From assembly GCF_001741865.1 (NCBI RefSeq), contig NZ_CP017147.1:2037001-2101000 (forward strand): a stretch of DNA of 64,000 nucleotides. Reading direction: 5' to 3'. The notes below the pieces were generated by a model that saw only the letters and a program-made list of their open reading frames with translations, made no database searches and was not told the DNA's origin. This stretch comes from Bosea vaviloviae (lineage in GTDB: Bacteria > Pseudomonadota > Alphaproteobacteria > Rhizobiales > Beijerinckiaceae). Below, one piece after another: positions 1 to 10,057 of this stretch (within the stretch, counting starts at the first letter, position 1; each line of letters opens with the position of its first letter). Position numbers and translations under genes: made by a program.

Positions 1-2
1 AT

Positions 3-314
3 GATATCCACATGCGCACCGCCGATATCGACTTCAAAGGCGGCACGGTGGTCTCGAAGGAACCGGTCAAGGTCAATCTCGGCACGACCACCATCGATGC
101 CGATACGCTCGATGTGAAGGATAATGGTGCGCTGATCGCTTTCCAGGGACATGTCCGTGCGGTTATCCTGAATGCTCCGGCCGGCACGCTCGCCGGCCCC
201 GAACGTCAAGGCAGCACGCCGGCGCCGGAACTGCTGGCGCCGCGCCAGGTTGTTCCGGCAGACGGCGCGGCGGCGTCGCCCGCTGGCCTTCCCGACACCG
301 AAACGAGACAGTGA
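3..314 (+). CDS. lptC: LptC, LPS export periplasmic/inner-membrane protein (C-terminal part)
   Basis: The reading frame is open from the window edge, so the N-terminal anchor lies outside and only about 104 residues are visible. The visible part has the beta-jellyroll pattern of the OstA/LptC fold (repeated short strands such as IDFKGG and TTIDADTLDV) followed by a low-complexity Ala/Pro tail. LptC is the bitopic protein that takes LPS from the LptBFG ATPase and passes it to LptA. The gene lies one base upstream of lptA and in the same direction, the usual lptC-lptA-lptB arrangement, which supports the assignment more than the weak sequence signature does. Confidence 0.8.
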   Translation, partial: DIHMRTADIDFKGGTVVSKEPVKVNLGTTTIDADTLDVKDNGALIAFQGHVRAVILNAPAGTLAGPERQGSTPAPELLAPRQVVPADGAAASPAGLPDTETRQ

Positions 315-315
315 C

Positions 316-1095
316 ATGCGCCAAGCGTCAAAGCTTCCTGGAACGATCGGCAAGACTGCCCTGGCCGGCAAGACCGCCCTGGCCGGCAAAACGGCCCTAT
401 TCGTCCTGACTGCCGCGCTTGCTTTCGCCGCGCTGGTTCCCGGGGCCGCCCAGGCGCAGGCGAAGAAGGCCCGTGGCGGTGGCGATTCGGCGCTTGGCGG
501 GCTCGGCGGCGACAGCAAGGAGCCGATCAAGATCGACGCCGACAAGCTCGATGTGCTCGACAAGGAGAATCGGGCCGTCTTCACCGGCAATGTCGTGGCG
601 GTGCAGGGCGAAACGACGGTGCGTTGCACGGTGATGACCGTGTTCTATGAGGGGCGCAACGGTCAGCAGGGTGGAGCTGGAGCCGCGAAGGCGACCGCTT
701 CGACCGCCGCGCCTGCCGCCGCACCCGCCGCTGCGCCGCCGGCCGGCGGCAATGCGAACGACAGCAGCATCAAGCGCATCGAATGCAAAGGGCCGGTCAC
801 GGTGGTCTCCAAGACCCAGGCCGCGACCTCGGATAATGCGGTCTTCGACCGCGCCCACAATGTCGTGATCATGACCGGCAATGTTGCGCTGAACGACGGT
901 CCCAATATCACGCGCGGCGAGAAGCTGACCTACAACACCGTTACCGGCATCGCCAATGTCGAGACCAATGCCGGTGGTCGCGTGCAGGGCTTCTTCGTGC
1001 CGAACTCGACCGAGGCCGGCAAGAACGAGGCGGGCAAGCCCACGCCTGCCAAGCCGGCTGCCGGCGGCGCGCGCCCTGCCACGCCGACGAATTAA
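316..1095 (+). CDS. lptA: LptA, periplasmic LPS transport protein
   Basis: 260 residues. The start at 316 follows the lptC stop directly and opens a signal peptide (a basic N-terminus, a hydrophobic stretch FVLTAALAFAALVPGAA, then an AQAQA cleavage site). The mature part contains two OstA-type segments: PIKIDADKLDVLDKENRAVF near residue 70, and NAVFDRAHNVVIMTGNVAL near 175. LptA bridges LptC to the outer-membrane LptD. An Ala/Pro-rich insert around residues 120-150 separates the two segments and looks like a flexible linker. Reading the same frame from an upstream methionine at 172 would overlap lptC and bury the signal peptide, so 316 is preferred. Confidence 0.9.
   Translation: MRQASKLPGTIGKTALAGKTALAGKTALFVLTAALAFAALVPGAAQAQAKKARGGGDSALGGLGGDSKEPIKIDADKLDVLDKENRAVFTGNVVAVQGETTVRCTVMTVFYEGRNGQQGGAGAAKATASTAAPAAAPAAAPPAGGNANDSSIKRIECKGPVTVVSKTQAATSDNAVFDRAHNVVIMTGNVALNDGPNITRGEKLTYNTVTGIANVETNAGGRVQGFFVPNSTEAGKNEAGKPTPAKPAAGGARPATPTN
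352..399 (+). repeat. 18-bp direct repeats inside the lptA signal peptide
   Basis: An 18-base unit, AAGACYGCCCTGGCCGGC, occurs twice in a row (352-369 and 370-387), with a third partial copy to 399. It encodes KTALAG, KTALAG, KTAL. Whole-unit changes would keep the frame and only alter the length of the basic n-region. Confidence 0.85.
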
Positions 1096-1166
1096 GAACC
1101 GCTTCGTAAAGACCCACTCACGGGGCGCCGGCCCCTCTCCGTTCCCAGACCAGGCCAGCGCTCGCA

Positions 1167-2033
<867 letters not shown>

Positions 2034-2054
2034 GCCGCTGAGACCGGGTGATTC

Positions 2055-2070
2055 AGCCGCAATCGCGGCT
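2055..2070 (+). terminator. Short GC hairpin after lptB
   Basis: AGCCGC-AATC-GCGGCT forms a perfect 6-bp stem with a 4-base loop about 20 bases after the lptB stop. There is no U-run after it, so it may be a weak or Rho-assisted terminator, or only a structured spacer before rpoN. Confidence 0.25.
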
Positions 2071-2174
2071 TCATGCTGCAGCGCATTAACTTCCCTGCTC
2101 AATGCTGAGGCAAGGGCTTTGACGCGCCGCTCTCGCGCCGCTAGGCTCTAGCCACAGGCAAGAAGCGTGCCGAA

Positions 2175-3737
2175 ATGGCGCGCTGGCATGAAAGGGTTAC
2201 GAGCGCAATGGCGATGATGCCGCGCATGGAGCTGCGCCAGGGCCAGTCCCTGGTGATGACGCCGCAACTTCTGCAGGCGATCAAGCTTCTGCAATTGTCG
2301 CATCTGGAGCTGCAGAGCTTCGTCGAGGGCGAGCTTGAGCGGAATCCGTTGCTGGAGCGCGACGATGTGACGGAGGGGCCTCTGCGCGCCAATGGCGGCG
2401 ACGGGCCGCTCGCTGTCGATGCTGAGACCTTTGCCCGCTCGGAGAGCCTGAACAGCCAGGAAGGCATGGAAAACCGGCTCGGCACCGGGCTCGACAACGT
2501 CTTCCAGGGTGAGCAGCCCAGCGTGGCGCGGCTCGACACGCGCGGCGCCGATTCCCTGCCGATCATCGGCGGCGCCTATGGCGGCTCCGGTGGGTCCTTC
2601 GAGGAGGGGCCGGACGGTTTCGAGAGCGGGCTGACGGTGGAGGCGTCCCTCCATGATCATCTCAGCGGCCAGCTCGATCTGGCGGTCACCGACCCGGCGG
2701 ACCGGATCATCGGCCGGCACCTCATCGATGCGGTGGATGATTCGGGTTATCTCGGCGAACCGGTCGCGGAGATGGCCGAGCGGCTCGGCATCACGGTGGC
2801 GCGGATCGAGGGCGTCCTGAGCATCGTCCAGGGCTTCGATCCCTCGGGCGTTGCGGCGCGCGACGTCTGCGAATGCCTCTCGATCCAGCTACGTGACCGC
2901 AACCGCTTCGACCCGGCGATGCAGACGCTGGTCGCCAATCTCCATCTCGTCGCCAAGCGTGATTTCGCGGCGCTGAAGCGCATCTGCGGCGTCGATGACG
3001 AGGACATCGCCGATATGGTCGCCGAGATTCGGCGGCTCGATCCCAAGCCCGGGCGCGGTTTCGGCGGCGCGACGGCCGAGACGGTGGTGCCCGACGTCTT
3101 CATCCGCTCGGCGCCCGACGGCTCCTGGCTGGTCGACCTCAACCCCGACACGCTGCCGCGCGTGCTGATCAACCAGACCTATCACGCCCGCGTCTCCAGG
3201 GCGGCGCGCAGCGATGAGGACAAGGCTTTCATCGCTGAATGCCTGCAGACCGCGAACTGGCTGACGCGCTCGCTGGAGCAGCGCGCCCGCACCATCCTGA
3301 AAGTCGCCAGCGAGATTGTGCGCCAGCAGGACGGCTTCTTCGCCCATGGCGTCGAGCATCTGCGGCCGCTGAACCTCAAGACGGTGGCGGACGCCATCGG
3401 CATGCATGAATCGACCGTCTCGCGTGTGACCTCGAACAAATATCTGATCTGCTCGCGCGGTGTTTTCGAGATGAAGTACTTCTTCTCGGCTGCCATCGCC
3501 GCGACCGGCTATGGCGAGGCGCATTCGGCCGAGGCGGTGCGCTTCCGCATCAAGCAGATGATCGACGACGAAACGCCGGCGGACGTGCTCTCGGATGACG
3601 CCATCGTCGCCAGGCTCAAGGCGGGTGGCATCGACATCGCGCGGCGCACCGTCGCGAAATACCGCGAATCGCTGCGCATTCCCTCATCGATGGAGCGCCG
3701 CCGCGAGAAGGTCGCGATGGCGATGGGCAGCCGCTGA
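2175..3737 (+). CDS. rpoN: RpoN, RNA polymerase sigma-54 factor
   Basis: 520 residues, normal for the family. The glutamine-rich activator-responsive region I is at the N-terminus (ELRQGQSLVMTPQLLQAIKL), then an acidic region II, the core-binding region (about 150-330), the helix-turn-helix (TVADAIGMHESTVSRVTSNK) and the diagnostic RpoN box ARRTVAKYRE near the end. It directs transcription of nitrogen, transport and stress genes with enhancer-binding proteins. In-frame methionines at 2208 and shortly after could also be the start, because the family signature begins at ELRQGQ. The order rpoN-hpf-ptsN is conserved across proteobacteria and links sigma-54 to the nitrogen phosphotransferase system. 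Confidence 0.97.
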   Translation: MARWHERVTSAMAMMPRMELRQGQSLVMTPQLLQAIKLLQLSHLELQSFVEGELERNPLLERDDVTEGPLRANGGDGPLAVDAETFARSESLNSQEGMENRLGTGLDNVFQGEQPSVARLDTRGADSLPIIGGAYGGSGGSFEEGPDGFESGLTVEASLHDHLSGQLDLAVTDPADRIIGRHLIDAVDDSGYLGEPVAEMAERLGITVARIEGVLSIVQGFDPSGVAARDVCECLSIQLRDRNRFDPAMQTLVANLHLVAKRDFAALKRICGVDDEDIADMVAEIRRLDPKPGRGFGGATAETVVPDVFIRSAPDGSWLVDLNPDTLPRVLINQTYHARVSRAARSDEDKAFIAECLQTANWLTRSLEQRARTILKVASEIVRQQDGFFAHGVEHLRPLNLKTVADAIGMHESTVSRVTSNKYLICSRGVFEMKYFFSAAIAATGYGEAHSAEAVRFRIKQMIDDETPADVLSDDAIVARLKAGGIDIARRTVAKYRESLRIPSSMERRREKVAMAMGSR

Positions 3738-4022
3738 GCCGCCGTCCGAGGTTTTTCGCCTCCGTACCTTCGTGAACTCCCGATGCGGCACCACGCAAGT
3801 CGAGCCGCGTCCCAAGGTGAGACTGTCACCATGAAACTGCCGTACCAGGCTGGATCATTCTTCCATTCAGGTGCGGCGATTCCGTGTACATTTTCTGTCT
3901 CGCTCGTCCTTATGGACATGCCGGTCATGAAAGCCGATCAACGCATTGACATCCCCGTGACCCCGTTCTTACCTCCTAAGGATGGCCGGCTACTGGCCAT
4001 GGTTAATAAGGGGAAGCACTCC

Positions 4023-4610
4023 ATGAGCTTGCGAATCTCCGGCAAGAATCTCGATGTCGGCGAGGCCCTTCGCGGCCAGGCCGAGACCCGCGTCGCGGCC
4101 GCGCTCAGCAAATATTACGAGGGCGGCTATCAAGGTCACGTCACCGTCGCCAAGGACGGTACGGCGTTCAAGACCGACGGCGTGCTGCATCTGTCCTCTG
4201 GAATCACGCTCGAGGCTTCGGGTACGGCGCATGACGCCTATGCCAGCCTCGACAAGATGGCCGAACGCATCGAGAAACGGCTGCGTCGTTACAAGCGTCG
4301 ATTGAAGGACCGCTCGGCTTCGACCAATGGCCGCGAGGCCGGCATCGAAATCCCCAGCTATGTGATTGCGGCGCCGGACGACGATCTCGAGGAGATCGAG
4401 CTCGATATGGCCGGAGATCACCCGGTTATCGTGGCCGAAGCCACCAAATCCTTCCATGTCATGACGGTTGGCGACGCTGTCGCCGAACTCGATTTGACCG
4501 GCGCTCCCGTCGTCATCTTCCGCCATGCTGGCAATGGCCGGATGAACGTCGTATACCGCCGGCGCGACGGCAATATCGGGTGGATCGATCCCCCGGCGTC
4601 GCTGTCGTAA
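4023..4610 (+). CDS. hpf: Ribosome hibernation-promoting factor, long form (HPF/RaiA)
   Basis: 195 residues from the ATG at 4023, preceded by an AAGGGGAA ribosome binding site. The frame is open upstream to 3783, but the HPF domain begins exactly at MSLRISGKNLDVGEAL, so the shorter start is chosen. Residues 1-105 form the S30AE/YfiA domain that binds the 30S decoding centre. A charged linker follows, then a C-terminal domain (VVIFRHAGNGRMNVVYRRRDGNIGWIDP) that in long-form HPFs dimerises 70S ribosomes into 100S particles. It lies between rpoN and ptsN in its standard place. The 285-base gap before it suggests its own promoter, but I could not find a convincing one. Confidence 0.92.
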   Translation: MSLRISGKNLDVGEALRGQAETRVAAALSKYYEGGYQGHVTVAKDGTAFKTDGVLHLSSGITLEASGTAHDAYASLDKMAERIEKRLRRYKRRLKDRSASTNGREAGIEIPSYVIAAPDDDLEEIELDMAGDHPVIVAEATKSFHVMTVGDAVAELDLTGAPVVIFRHAGNGRMNVVYRRRDGNIGWIDPPASLS

Positions 4611-4683
4611 GGCCAGCGGGAGGCTCCCCGGCTTTCAAATCTGACCCGCGCTGCATGGCTCTCCGGGCCGGCACGGGACATGC

Positions 4684-5157
4684 ATGGACTGGCGCATGAC
4701 GCTGATCGATCTCCTGACACCGGCTGCGGTGATTTCGCCGCTGCGGGCCAATGGCAAGAAGCAGGCGCTGCAGGAACTCGCCCAACACGCGGCGATGATT
4801 ACCGGCTTGCCTGAGCGCGAGCTCTTCGAGGCGCTGCTCCAACGCGAGCGCCTCGGTTCCACGGGTATCGGCGATGGCATCGCGATTCCCCATGGGCGCA
4901 TGCCCGGCATCGACAGGTTGGTCGGGCTGTTCGCCCGCGCCGAAAAGCCGGTCGATTTCGACGCACTGGACGGCCAGCCCGTCGACATCATCTTCGTGCT
5001 GATCGCGCCCGAGGGCGCCGGCGCCGACCATCTCAAGGCGCTTGCCCGCGTTGCTCGCGTGCTGCGCAACCATGCCGTGCTGGAGCAGGTCCGCAAGGCC
5101 CGCGACCCGGCTGCGATCTACGCGATCCTGGCGGAGTCGGCCGCGAAGGCGGCCTGA
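4684..5157 (+). CDS. ptsN: PtsN, nitrogen-regulatory EIIA component (EIIA-Ntr)
   Basis: A PTS EIIA type-2 domain covers the whole 157 residues. The phosphorylated histidine sits in GIGDGIAIPHGRMPGI (His70 from this start). EIIA-Ntr receives phosphate from the PtsP-NPr chain and regulates potassium uptake, sigma-54 functions and central metabolism. The family usually begins MTLIDLL, which matches the in-frame ATG at 4696; the ATG at 4684 adds only four residues and has a faint GGGA upstream, so either is possible. Confidence 0.93.
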   Translation: MDWRMTLIDLLTPAAVISPLRANGKKQALQELAQHAAMITGLPERELFEALLQRERLGSTGIGDGIAIPHGRMPGIDRLVGLFARAEKPVDFDALDGQPVDIIFVLIAPEGAGADHLKALARVARVLRNHAVLEQVRKARDPAAIYAILAESAAKAA

Positions 5158-5279
5158 CTGGAACCGTTTGAAGCTGGGCTTGGACAGCGTGCGCCAAGCC
5201 GCTATGACGCCATGCACAATGGCGTTGCGCTGAGATGGTTCTGAGCGTGGCGCGTCACCCCGCCTCGGAGCCTCCGTCC

Positions 5280-6896
5280 ATGGCCTATACGCATGTCGAT
5301 CTCTTCCCGCTCGGCGACGACGCCACGCCTTATCGCAAGCTGGGCAGCGAAGGGATCTCGGTCGAGAAACTCGGCGATCGCGAGGTTCTGACGGTTTCGC
5401 GCGAGGCGATCCGCCAACTCAGCGAACAGGCCTTCATCGACATCAACCATCTGCTGCGGCCGGGCCATCTCGCCCAGCTGGCAAAAATCCTCGACGATCC
5501 CGAGGCGACCTCAAACGACAAGTTCGTCGCCTATGACCTCCTGAAGAACGCCAACATCTCGGCCGGCGGCGTGCTGCCGATGTGCCAGGATACCGGCACG
5601 GCGATCATCATGGGCAAGAAGGGCCGCAAAATCTGGACCGATGGCGATGACGAGGCGGCGCTCGGCGAAGGTGTCGCCGACGCCTATTTCAAGCGCAATC
5701 TGCGCTATTCCCAGGTCGCTCCGCTCTCGATGTTCGAGGAGAAGAACACCGCGACCAACCTGCCGGCGCAGATCGACATCTATGCCGAGGGCGAGGACGC
5801 CTACAAATTCCTCTTCGTCGCCAAGGGTGGCGGCTCCGCCAACAAGACCTTCCTGTTCCAGGCGACGCCCTCGCTCCTGACCAAGGACCGCATGATGGCG
5901 TTCCTGAAGGAGAAGATCCTGACGCTGGGCACCGCCGCCTGCCCGCCCTACCACCTTGCCATCGTCATCGGCGGCACCTCGGCCGAGCAGAACCTCAAGA
6001 CCGTCAAGCTCGCCTCGACGAAATATCTCGACGCGCTGCCGACCAAGGGCTCGCCCTCCGGCCATGCCTTCCGCGATCTTGAGATGGAGGAGGAGGTGCA
6101 TAAGCTGACGCAGTCGCTCGGCGTCGGTGCACAGTTCGGCGGCAAGTATTTCTGCCATGACGTTCGCGTCATCCGCCTGCCGCGCCATGGCGCCTCGCTG
6201 CCGATCGGGCTCGGCGTCTCATGCTCGGCCGATCGCCAGGCCAAGGGCAAGATCACCAAAGACGGCATCTATCTCGAGGCGCTGGAGACCAACCCGGCCA
6301 AATATCTGCCCGAGGTCGAGGATGCTTCGCTCGGCGGCGCGGTCGTCAAGGTCGATCTCAACCGTCCGATGAGCGAGATCCTCAAGACGCTGTCGCAATA
6401 TCCGGTCAAGACCCGGCTCTCGCTGACCGGCACGATCATCGTGGCGCGCGACTCGGCCCATGCCAAGATTCGCGAGCGGCTGGAGACCGGGCAGGGCATG
6501 CCCGATTATTTCAAGAACCACCCGGTCTATTACGCCGGCCCGGCCAAGACGCCCGAGGGCATGGCCTCGGGCTCGTTTGGGCCGACCACGGCCGGCCGGA
6601 TGGATTCCTTCGTCGACCAGTTCCAGTCCTTCGGCGGTTCGATGGTGATGCTCGCCAAGGGCAACCGTTCCGCCGCGGTTCGGGAAGCCTGCAAGACGCA
6701 TGGTGGCTTCTATCTCGGCTCGATCGGCGGTCCCGCCGCGCGGCTTGCGCAGGACTGCATCAAGAAGGTCGAGGTCCTGGAATACCCCGAACTCGGCATG
6801 GAGGCGGTCTGGCGCATCGAGGTCGAGGATTTTCCGGCCTTCATCGTCATCGACGACAAGGGCAACGACTTCTTCAAGGAGTTGAACCTCGGATGA
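5280..6896 (+). CDS. fumA: Class I (iron-sulfur) fumarate hydratase
   Basis: About 538 residues with both halves of the class I fumarase fold: the alpha part with [20 protein letters not shown] (cluster-binding cysteine near residue 105), and the C-terminal beta part with [20 protein letters not shown] and [13 protein letters not shown]. It interconverts fumarate and malate in the TCA cycle using an oxygen-sensitive 4Fe-4S cluster. The start at 5280 is preferred over 5235 because of the GGAG just upstream and because the family begins near TPYRKLG. The stop overlaps the start of the next gene (ATGA), so the two are translationally coupled. Confidence 0.95.
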   Translation: MAYTHVDLFPLGDDATPYRKLGSEGISVEKLGDREVLTVSREAIRQLSEQAFIDINHLLRPGHLAQLAKILDDPEATSNDKFVAYDLLKNANISAGGVLPMCQDTGTAIIMGKKGRKIWTDGDDEAALGEGVADAYFKRNLRYSQVAPLSMFEEKNTATNLPAQIDIYAEGEDAYKFLFVAKGGGSANKTFLFQATPSLLTKDRMMAFLKEKILTLGTAACPPYHLAIVIGGTSAEQNLKTVKLASTKYLDALPTKGSPSGHAFRDLEMEEEVHKLTQSLGVGAQFGGKYFCHDVRVIRLPRHGASLPIGLGVSCSADRQAKGKITKDGIYLEALETNPAKYLPEVEDASLGGAVVKVDLNRPMSEILKTLSQYPVKTRLSLTGTIIVARDSAHAKIRERLETGQGMPDYFKNHPVYYAGPAKTPEGMASGSFGPTTAGRMDSFVDQFQSFGGSMVMLAKGNRSAAVREACKTHGGFYLGSIGGPAARLAQDCIKKVEVLEYPELGMEAVWRIEVEDFPAFIVIDDKGNDFFKELNLG

Positions 6897-7249
6897 GGGG
6901 TTTTGCTGCCGCAAGCTTCGGAACCGCATGCCTCGGATTTGCCGTGCTCGCCACGGCAGGCGAGGCGATGGCGCAGGGGCGGGCGGGTGCGCCCGCGACC
7001 TGCTCGCGCGACCTGTTCCAGAATGAAGGCGCGCTGCGCCGCCAGCTGACACGATTGCAGGCGGTCGCGACGGCCGATCAGGCGACGCAATGCCGGACCT
7101 GGCGCGAGCATGTGGGCTTCCTGCAGAGCGCGCGTTCGGTGTTCGCGACCTGCCAGAGCGGTGCCCAGCGCGAACAGAATGTCGGCTTGATGGATACCGA
7201 GCTGGCCGAATACCGCGTGCTGCTCGCCAATCGCTGCGGCAAGCGCTGA
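6893..7249 (+). CDS. Small secreted protein of unknown function
   Basis: 118 residues. A clear signal peptide covers the N-terminus (basic start, hydrophobic [19 protein letters not shown], then cleavage near AMAQ). The mature part is about 90 residues, mostly helical, with four cysteines (in ATCSRD, QCRTW, FATCQSG and NRCGKR) that could form two disulfides in the periplasm. The start overlaps the fumarase stop, which suggests co-transcription. I do not recognise the family. The gene frame is supported by the signal peptide and by coupling, not by a known domain. Confidence 0.7.
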   Translation: MRGFAAASFGTACLGFAVLATAGEAMAQGRAGAPATCSRDLFQNEGALRRQLTRLQAVATADQATQCRTWREHVGFLQSARSVFATCQSGAQREQNVGLMDTELAEYRVLLANRCGKR

Positions 7250-7251
7250 TT

Positions 7252-8256
7252 CTATCGGGCCTCAGGTGGCTGGCCGAGCTGCGCCTTGAAGAAGGCGAGC
7301 ACGCCGGCGTTGAAATCGGCATGGAAAGCGGCTCGGTCGAAACCGGGCTGATCGCTGCAGAGATCCGCAGCCGATTGGGCGAGCTCCGCCGGGCAGGGCG
7401 GCAGGAAGGAAAAATGCTGGGAGCCCGGCACGACGCGGAAATCGGGTTTCATCGGCAGCAGGCTGGCTATGCCCACGATGCTGGCCGGGGTCACGCCGTC
7501 GCCGCCGCGCTCGGAGCCCCAGAGCTGAACCGGCACCCGCACGTTCCTGAAGCTCTCCTCCGTAAAGAAGACGCTGAGCGGATCGGCGATGACGGCCGCC
7601 TTGATGCGTGGATCATGGCTGAGTTGCGGAAGTCTTCCCGCGCGAACCTGCTCGCACAGCGGGTCGCTCTTGTCCTCGCAGAGTCTCAGGCGCTTGCCGA
7701 AATATGGGGTGGCGCCGATGGCGACGAACCCGGTATAGCCGCCCCGGGAAAAGCCGAAGAAACCGATCCGCCCGGCATCGATCCTGGCCGCATCGGGCCA
7801 TGAGCCGAGCATGTAATCGACCGCGCGCTTGATGTCGGCCGGCCGCTCGACGAAGACCGAGAACTCAGCCGTGCGGCTCTTGTCCTGGCTGGTGTCGCCG
7901 GGGTGATTGATGGCGACGACGATGAAGCCGACATCTGCCAGAGCCTCGGCCGTATCGCGATGTCCGAGGAAGCTGCCGGTCCTGCCATGCGAGATCACGA
8001 TGAGCGGGCGCTTCTCGCCCGCGAGCCGGCAGTTCATGCTGACGGACATGGCGAAAGGTCCGAGCCGTACCGCGCTCGGCTGCTGGCTGCATGGATACCA
8101 GACCGCTCCTTTGAGCGGCTGGAGTGCGCCTTCGGCAGGGATGTCGACGGCTTTGAACCCGGCTGCCTGTGCCAGTGAGGCCGCAAGGCCAAGGCCAAGG
8201 CCAAGGCCAAGCCCAAGACCAAGGGCGATGCAGGGGAGCAGGCGGCGGAGATTCAT
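7252..8256 (-). CDS. Secreted alpha/beta hydrolase (dienelactone hydrolase / PAF-acetylhydrolase-like)
   Basis: 334 residues with a signal peptide whose hydrophobic core is an unusual run of Leu-Gly pairs ending at AASLAQAAG. The catalytic region is a serine alpha/beta hydrolase: PLIVISHGRTGSF (oxyanion loop), IGFFGFSRGGYTG (nucleophile elbow GFSRG), an acid around VIADPLSVFF, and GSQHFSFLPP with the probable catalytic His. The layout resembles bacterial proteins annotated as putative dienelactone hydrolases. The substrate cannot be told. Its start overlaps the 3' end of the AraC-type regulator by 4 bases, so the regulator is transcribed first and the two form an operon. Confidence 0.8.
   Translation of the reverse strand: MNLRRLLPCIALGLGLGLGLGLGLAASLAQAAGFKAVDIPAEGALQPLKGAVWYPCSQQPSAVRLGPFAMSVSMNCRLAGEKRPLIVISHGRTGSFLGHRDTAEALADVGFIVVAINHPGDTSQDKSRTAEFSVFVERPADIKRAVDYMLGSWPDAARIDAGRIGFFGFSRGGYTGFVAIGATPYFGKRLRLCEDKSDPLCEQVRAGRLPQLSHDPRIKAAVIADPLSVFFTEESFRNVRVPVQLWGSERGGDGVTPASIVGIASLLPMKPDFRVVPGSQHFSFLPPCPAELAQSAADLCSDQPGFDRAAFHADFNAGVLAFFKAQLGQPPEAR
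8185..8226 (-). repeat. Hexanucleotide tandem repeat in the hydrolase signal peptide
   Basis: On the plus strand AAGGCC is repeated four times exactly (8185-8208), then followed by AAGCCC, AAGACC and AAGGGC. On the coding strand it encodes alternating Leu-Gly in the membrane-spanning core of the signal peptide. Slippage by whole units would keep the frame. Confidence 0.9.
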
Positions 8257-9110
8257 GGCGCGCTCGCGTTGCGGATGGGGATGAACAGGTCGGTACGCAG
8301 GGCGGCGGGCGCTATTCCGCGCGACGACGTATCGAGATAATGCTCCAGCGTGGGCCGATCATCCGGCTCGTAGCCGCTGTCCGGCATCCACCTCCTATAG
8401 ATTGCCTGTGCGGCAGCGTTGATGCGGGTGTACGGACCCACCAGCCGGAGCACGACATAGCGGCCGCCGGGGAGCTCGAGCGTTTCGACTTCGGAACCCT
8501 CTGGCCAGGGATCGGGCGAGGCGATGGCGGCGTAATAACTGAAACGGTCGGCATATCGGGGATTGCCGAAGGAGGCGCCCCATTTCTCCGAGATGGCTCG
8601 CGTGCCGGCGCGCAGACGCAGTTGCCTGTGCGTGTGAGGAATGGTCGCGAACGACCCGACATGGCGCAGCGCATGCAACCGCTGCGCCGGTCGCTCGACG
8701 ATCTTCACGGTCGGCGTGGCTTCGTCGTCGTCGACGAACGCCCCGTCGACAGTGAGGATCGCGCGCCTCATCTGCTGCCGAAAAGCACGCGGCGACTGTC
8801 CGGTGAACTGGTGAAAGGCGCGGGTGAAGGCTTGCGGGCTGTCATAGCCGATAGTCAGCGCCACTTGCGTGACGCTGTCGTCGGAGCTGGTCAGGAGGCG
8901 TGTCGCGAGAGCCAGCCGGACGCGACGGAGCGTGGCGGTCACGGTCTCACCCACCACGCCGGCGTAGACGCGGTGAAAATGGAAAGGCGAGAAATGCGCG
9001 AGGCGTGCCAGGTCGTCGAGATGCAGGTCGGCGATTGGATTGCCGATGATGGCCGCAACCGCACGCGCCACCCGAGCGCGATAATCCCGTTCTGTGCGAT
9101 CCCGTACCAT
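8253..9110 (-). CDS. AraC-family regulator with GyrI-like effector domain
   Basis: 285 residues. The N-terminal 105 residues hold the two AraC helix-turn-helix motifs (DLARLAHFSPFHFHRVYAG and QVALTIGYDSPQAFTRAFHQ), and the rest (from about 125) is a GyrI-like small-molecule-binding domain ending in DLFIPIRN. This DNA-binding-first layout is that of Rob/SoxS-like regulators with a C-terminal effector pocket, often linked to stress or drug response. It overlaps the downstream hydrolase gene and is likely its regulator. Confidence 0.85.
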   Translation of the reverse strand: MVRDRTERDYRARVARAVAAIIGNPIADLHLDDLARLAHFSPFHFHRVYAGVVGETVTATLRRVRLALATRLLTSSDDSVTQVALTIGYDSPQAFTRAFHQFTGQSPRAFRQQMRRAILTVDGAFVDDDEATPTVKIVERPAQRLHALRHVGSFATIPHTHRQLRLRAGTRAISEKWGASFGNPRYADRFSYYAAIASPDPWPEGSEVETLELPGGRYVVLRLVGPYTRINAAAQAIYRRWMPDSGYEPDDRPTLEHYLDTSSRGIAPAALRTDLFIPIRNASAP

Positions 9111-9349
9111 GGCGGATAGCCTGCCCTATCTGAGAGCCGGAAACTTAGCTGCTTTTGCTGAAATGCTGTGACTGGGCCCGGCCCGGCGCCTCATCGTGCA
9201 TCCCAATTCACCTCGCAATCGCCTCGCCCTCGAAATGCACCGCGGCGAATGGGTTTGGGCAAGGCGGCATTTGGAGTATGGCTGTCGCACTGCGGCTCTG
9301 CGATATGTCACTGCCGGGTTTTTGATGTGAGCAGCCACGGGATTGATGG

Positions 9350-10006
9350 ATGACTAGCGATACGACCGCCCCGCTGAGCATCGCCGTCGTGCCGGTGACG
9401 CCCTTCCAGCAGAATTGCTCCATCGTCTGGTGCACCAAGACGATGCAGGCTGCGATCGTCGATCCCGGCGGCGATGTCCCGCAGATCCAGCGCGCCTTGG
9501 GCGAGCTTTCGGTGACGCCCGTCGCGATCTGGCTGACGCACGGCCATATCGACCATGCCGGTGGCGCGGCCGATCTCGCCGACGCCTTGTCGGTGCCGGT
9601 CATCGGTCCCCATGAGGCGGACAAGTTCCTGCTCGACGATCTGCCGGCCTCGGGCCTGCGCTTCGACATGCGCGGCATCAGGCCGGTGACGCCGACGCGC
9701 TGGCTCACTGAGGGCGATGAAGTCACGGTCGGGGAGGTCGCCTTCTCGGTCGCGCATGTACCCGGCCATACGCCGGGCCATGTCACCTTCTTCCAGAAGG
9801 ACCTGCGCTTCCTGCTGGCGGGCGACACGGTCTTCGCCGGCTCGGTCGGCCGCACCGATTTTCCCTATGGCAGCCACGAGACGTTGATCGCCGGCATCAA
9901 GGCCAAGCTCCTGCCGCTGGGCGACGACGTTCAGTTCCTGCCCGGCCACGGCCCGGCGAGCACGCTCGGCGAGGAGCGCCTGAACAACGAGTTCCTGCAA
10001 GGTTGA
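9350..10006 (+). CDS. Metallo-beta-lactamase-fold hydrolase (glyoxalase II-like)
   Basis: 218 residues. The zinc-binding motif is WLTHGHIDHAGG (HxHxDH), followed by HVPGHTPGHVTF, LLAGDTVFAGSVGRTDFP (metal-bridging Asp) and FLPGHGPAS (last His), all in the right order. The short length and the GSVGRTDFP segment match the YcbL-type glyoxalase II-like group, which hydrolyses thioesters. The substrate is not certain. It stands alone between the AraC-type regulator (pointing away) and a converging acetyltransferase. The 239 bases before it hold no feature that I can support. Confidence 0.85.
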   Translation: MTSDTTAPLSIAVVPVTPFQQNCSIVWCTKTMQAAIVDPGGDVPQIQRALGELSVTPVAIWLTHGHIDHAGGAADLADALSVPVIGPHEADKFLLDDLPASGLRFDMRGIRPVTPTRWLTEGDEVTVGEVAFSVAHVPGHTPGHVTFFQKDLRFLLAGDTVFAGSVGRTDFPYGSHETLIAGIKAKLLPLGDDVQFLPGHGPASTLGEERLNNEFLQG

Positions 10007-10033
10007 CGCGAAAAGACCGCTGATACGAAAAGA

Positions 10034-10057
10034 CCCGCAGCGGATAACCGCTACGGG
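10034..10057. terminator. Hairpin between converging genes, terminator-like toward the minus strand
   Basis: CCCGCAGCGG-ATAA-CCGCTACGGG forms a 10-bp stem with one mismatch. On the minus strand it is followed by TCTTTTCG, a U-rich tail, so it best fits a terminator for the minus-strand acetyltransferase transcript. On the plus strand it could also end the hydrolase transcript. A short CGAAAAGACC motif is repeated twice just before it. Confidence 0.55.

Noticed and set aside
3738..4022. Possible sigma-54 promoter before hpf
   Set aside because: I looked for GG-N10-GC of the -24/-12 type on the plus strand and saw only partial matches with wrong spacing.
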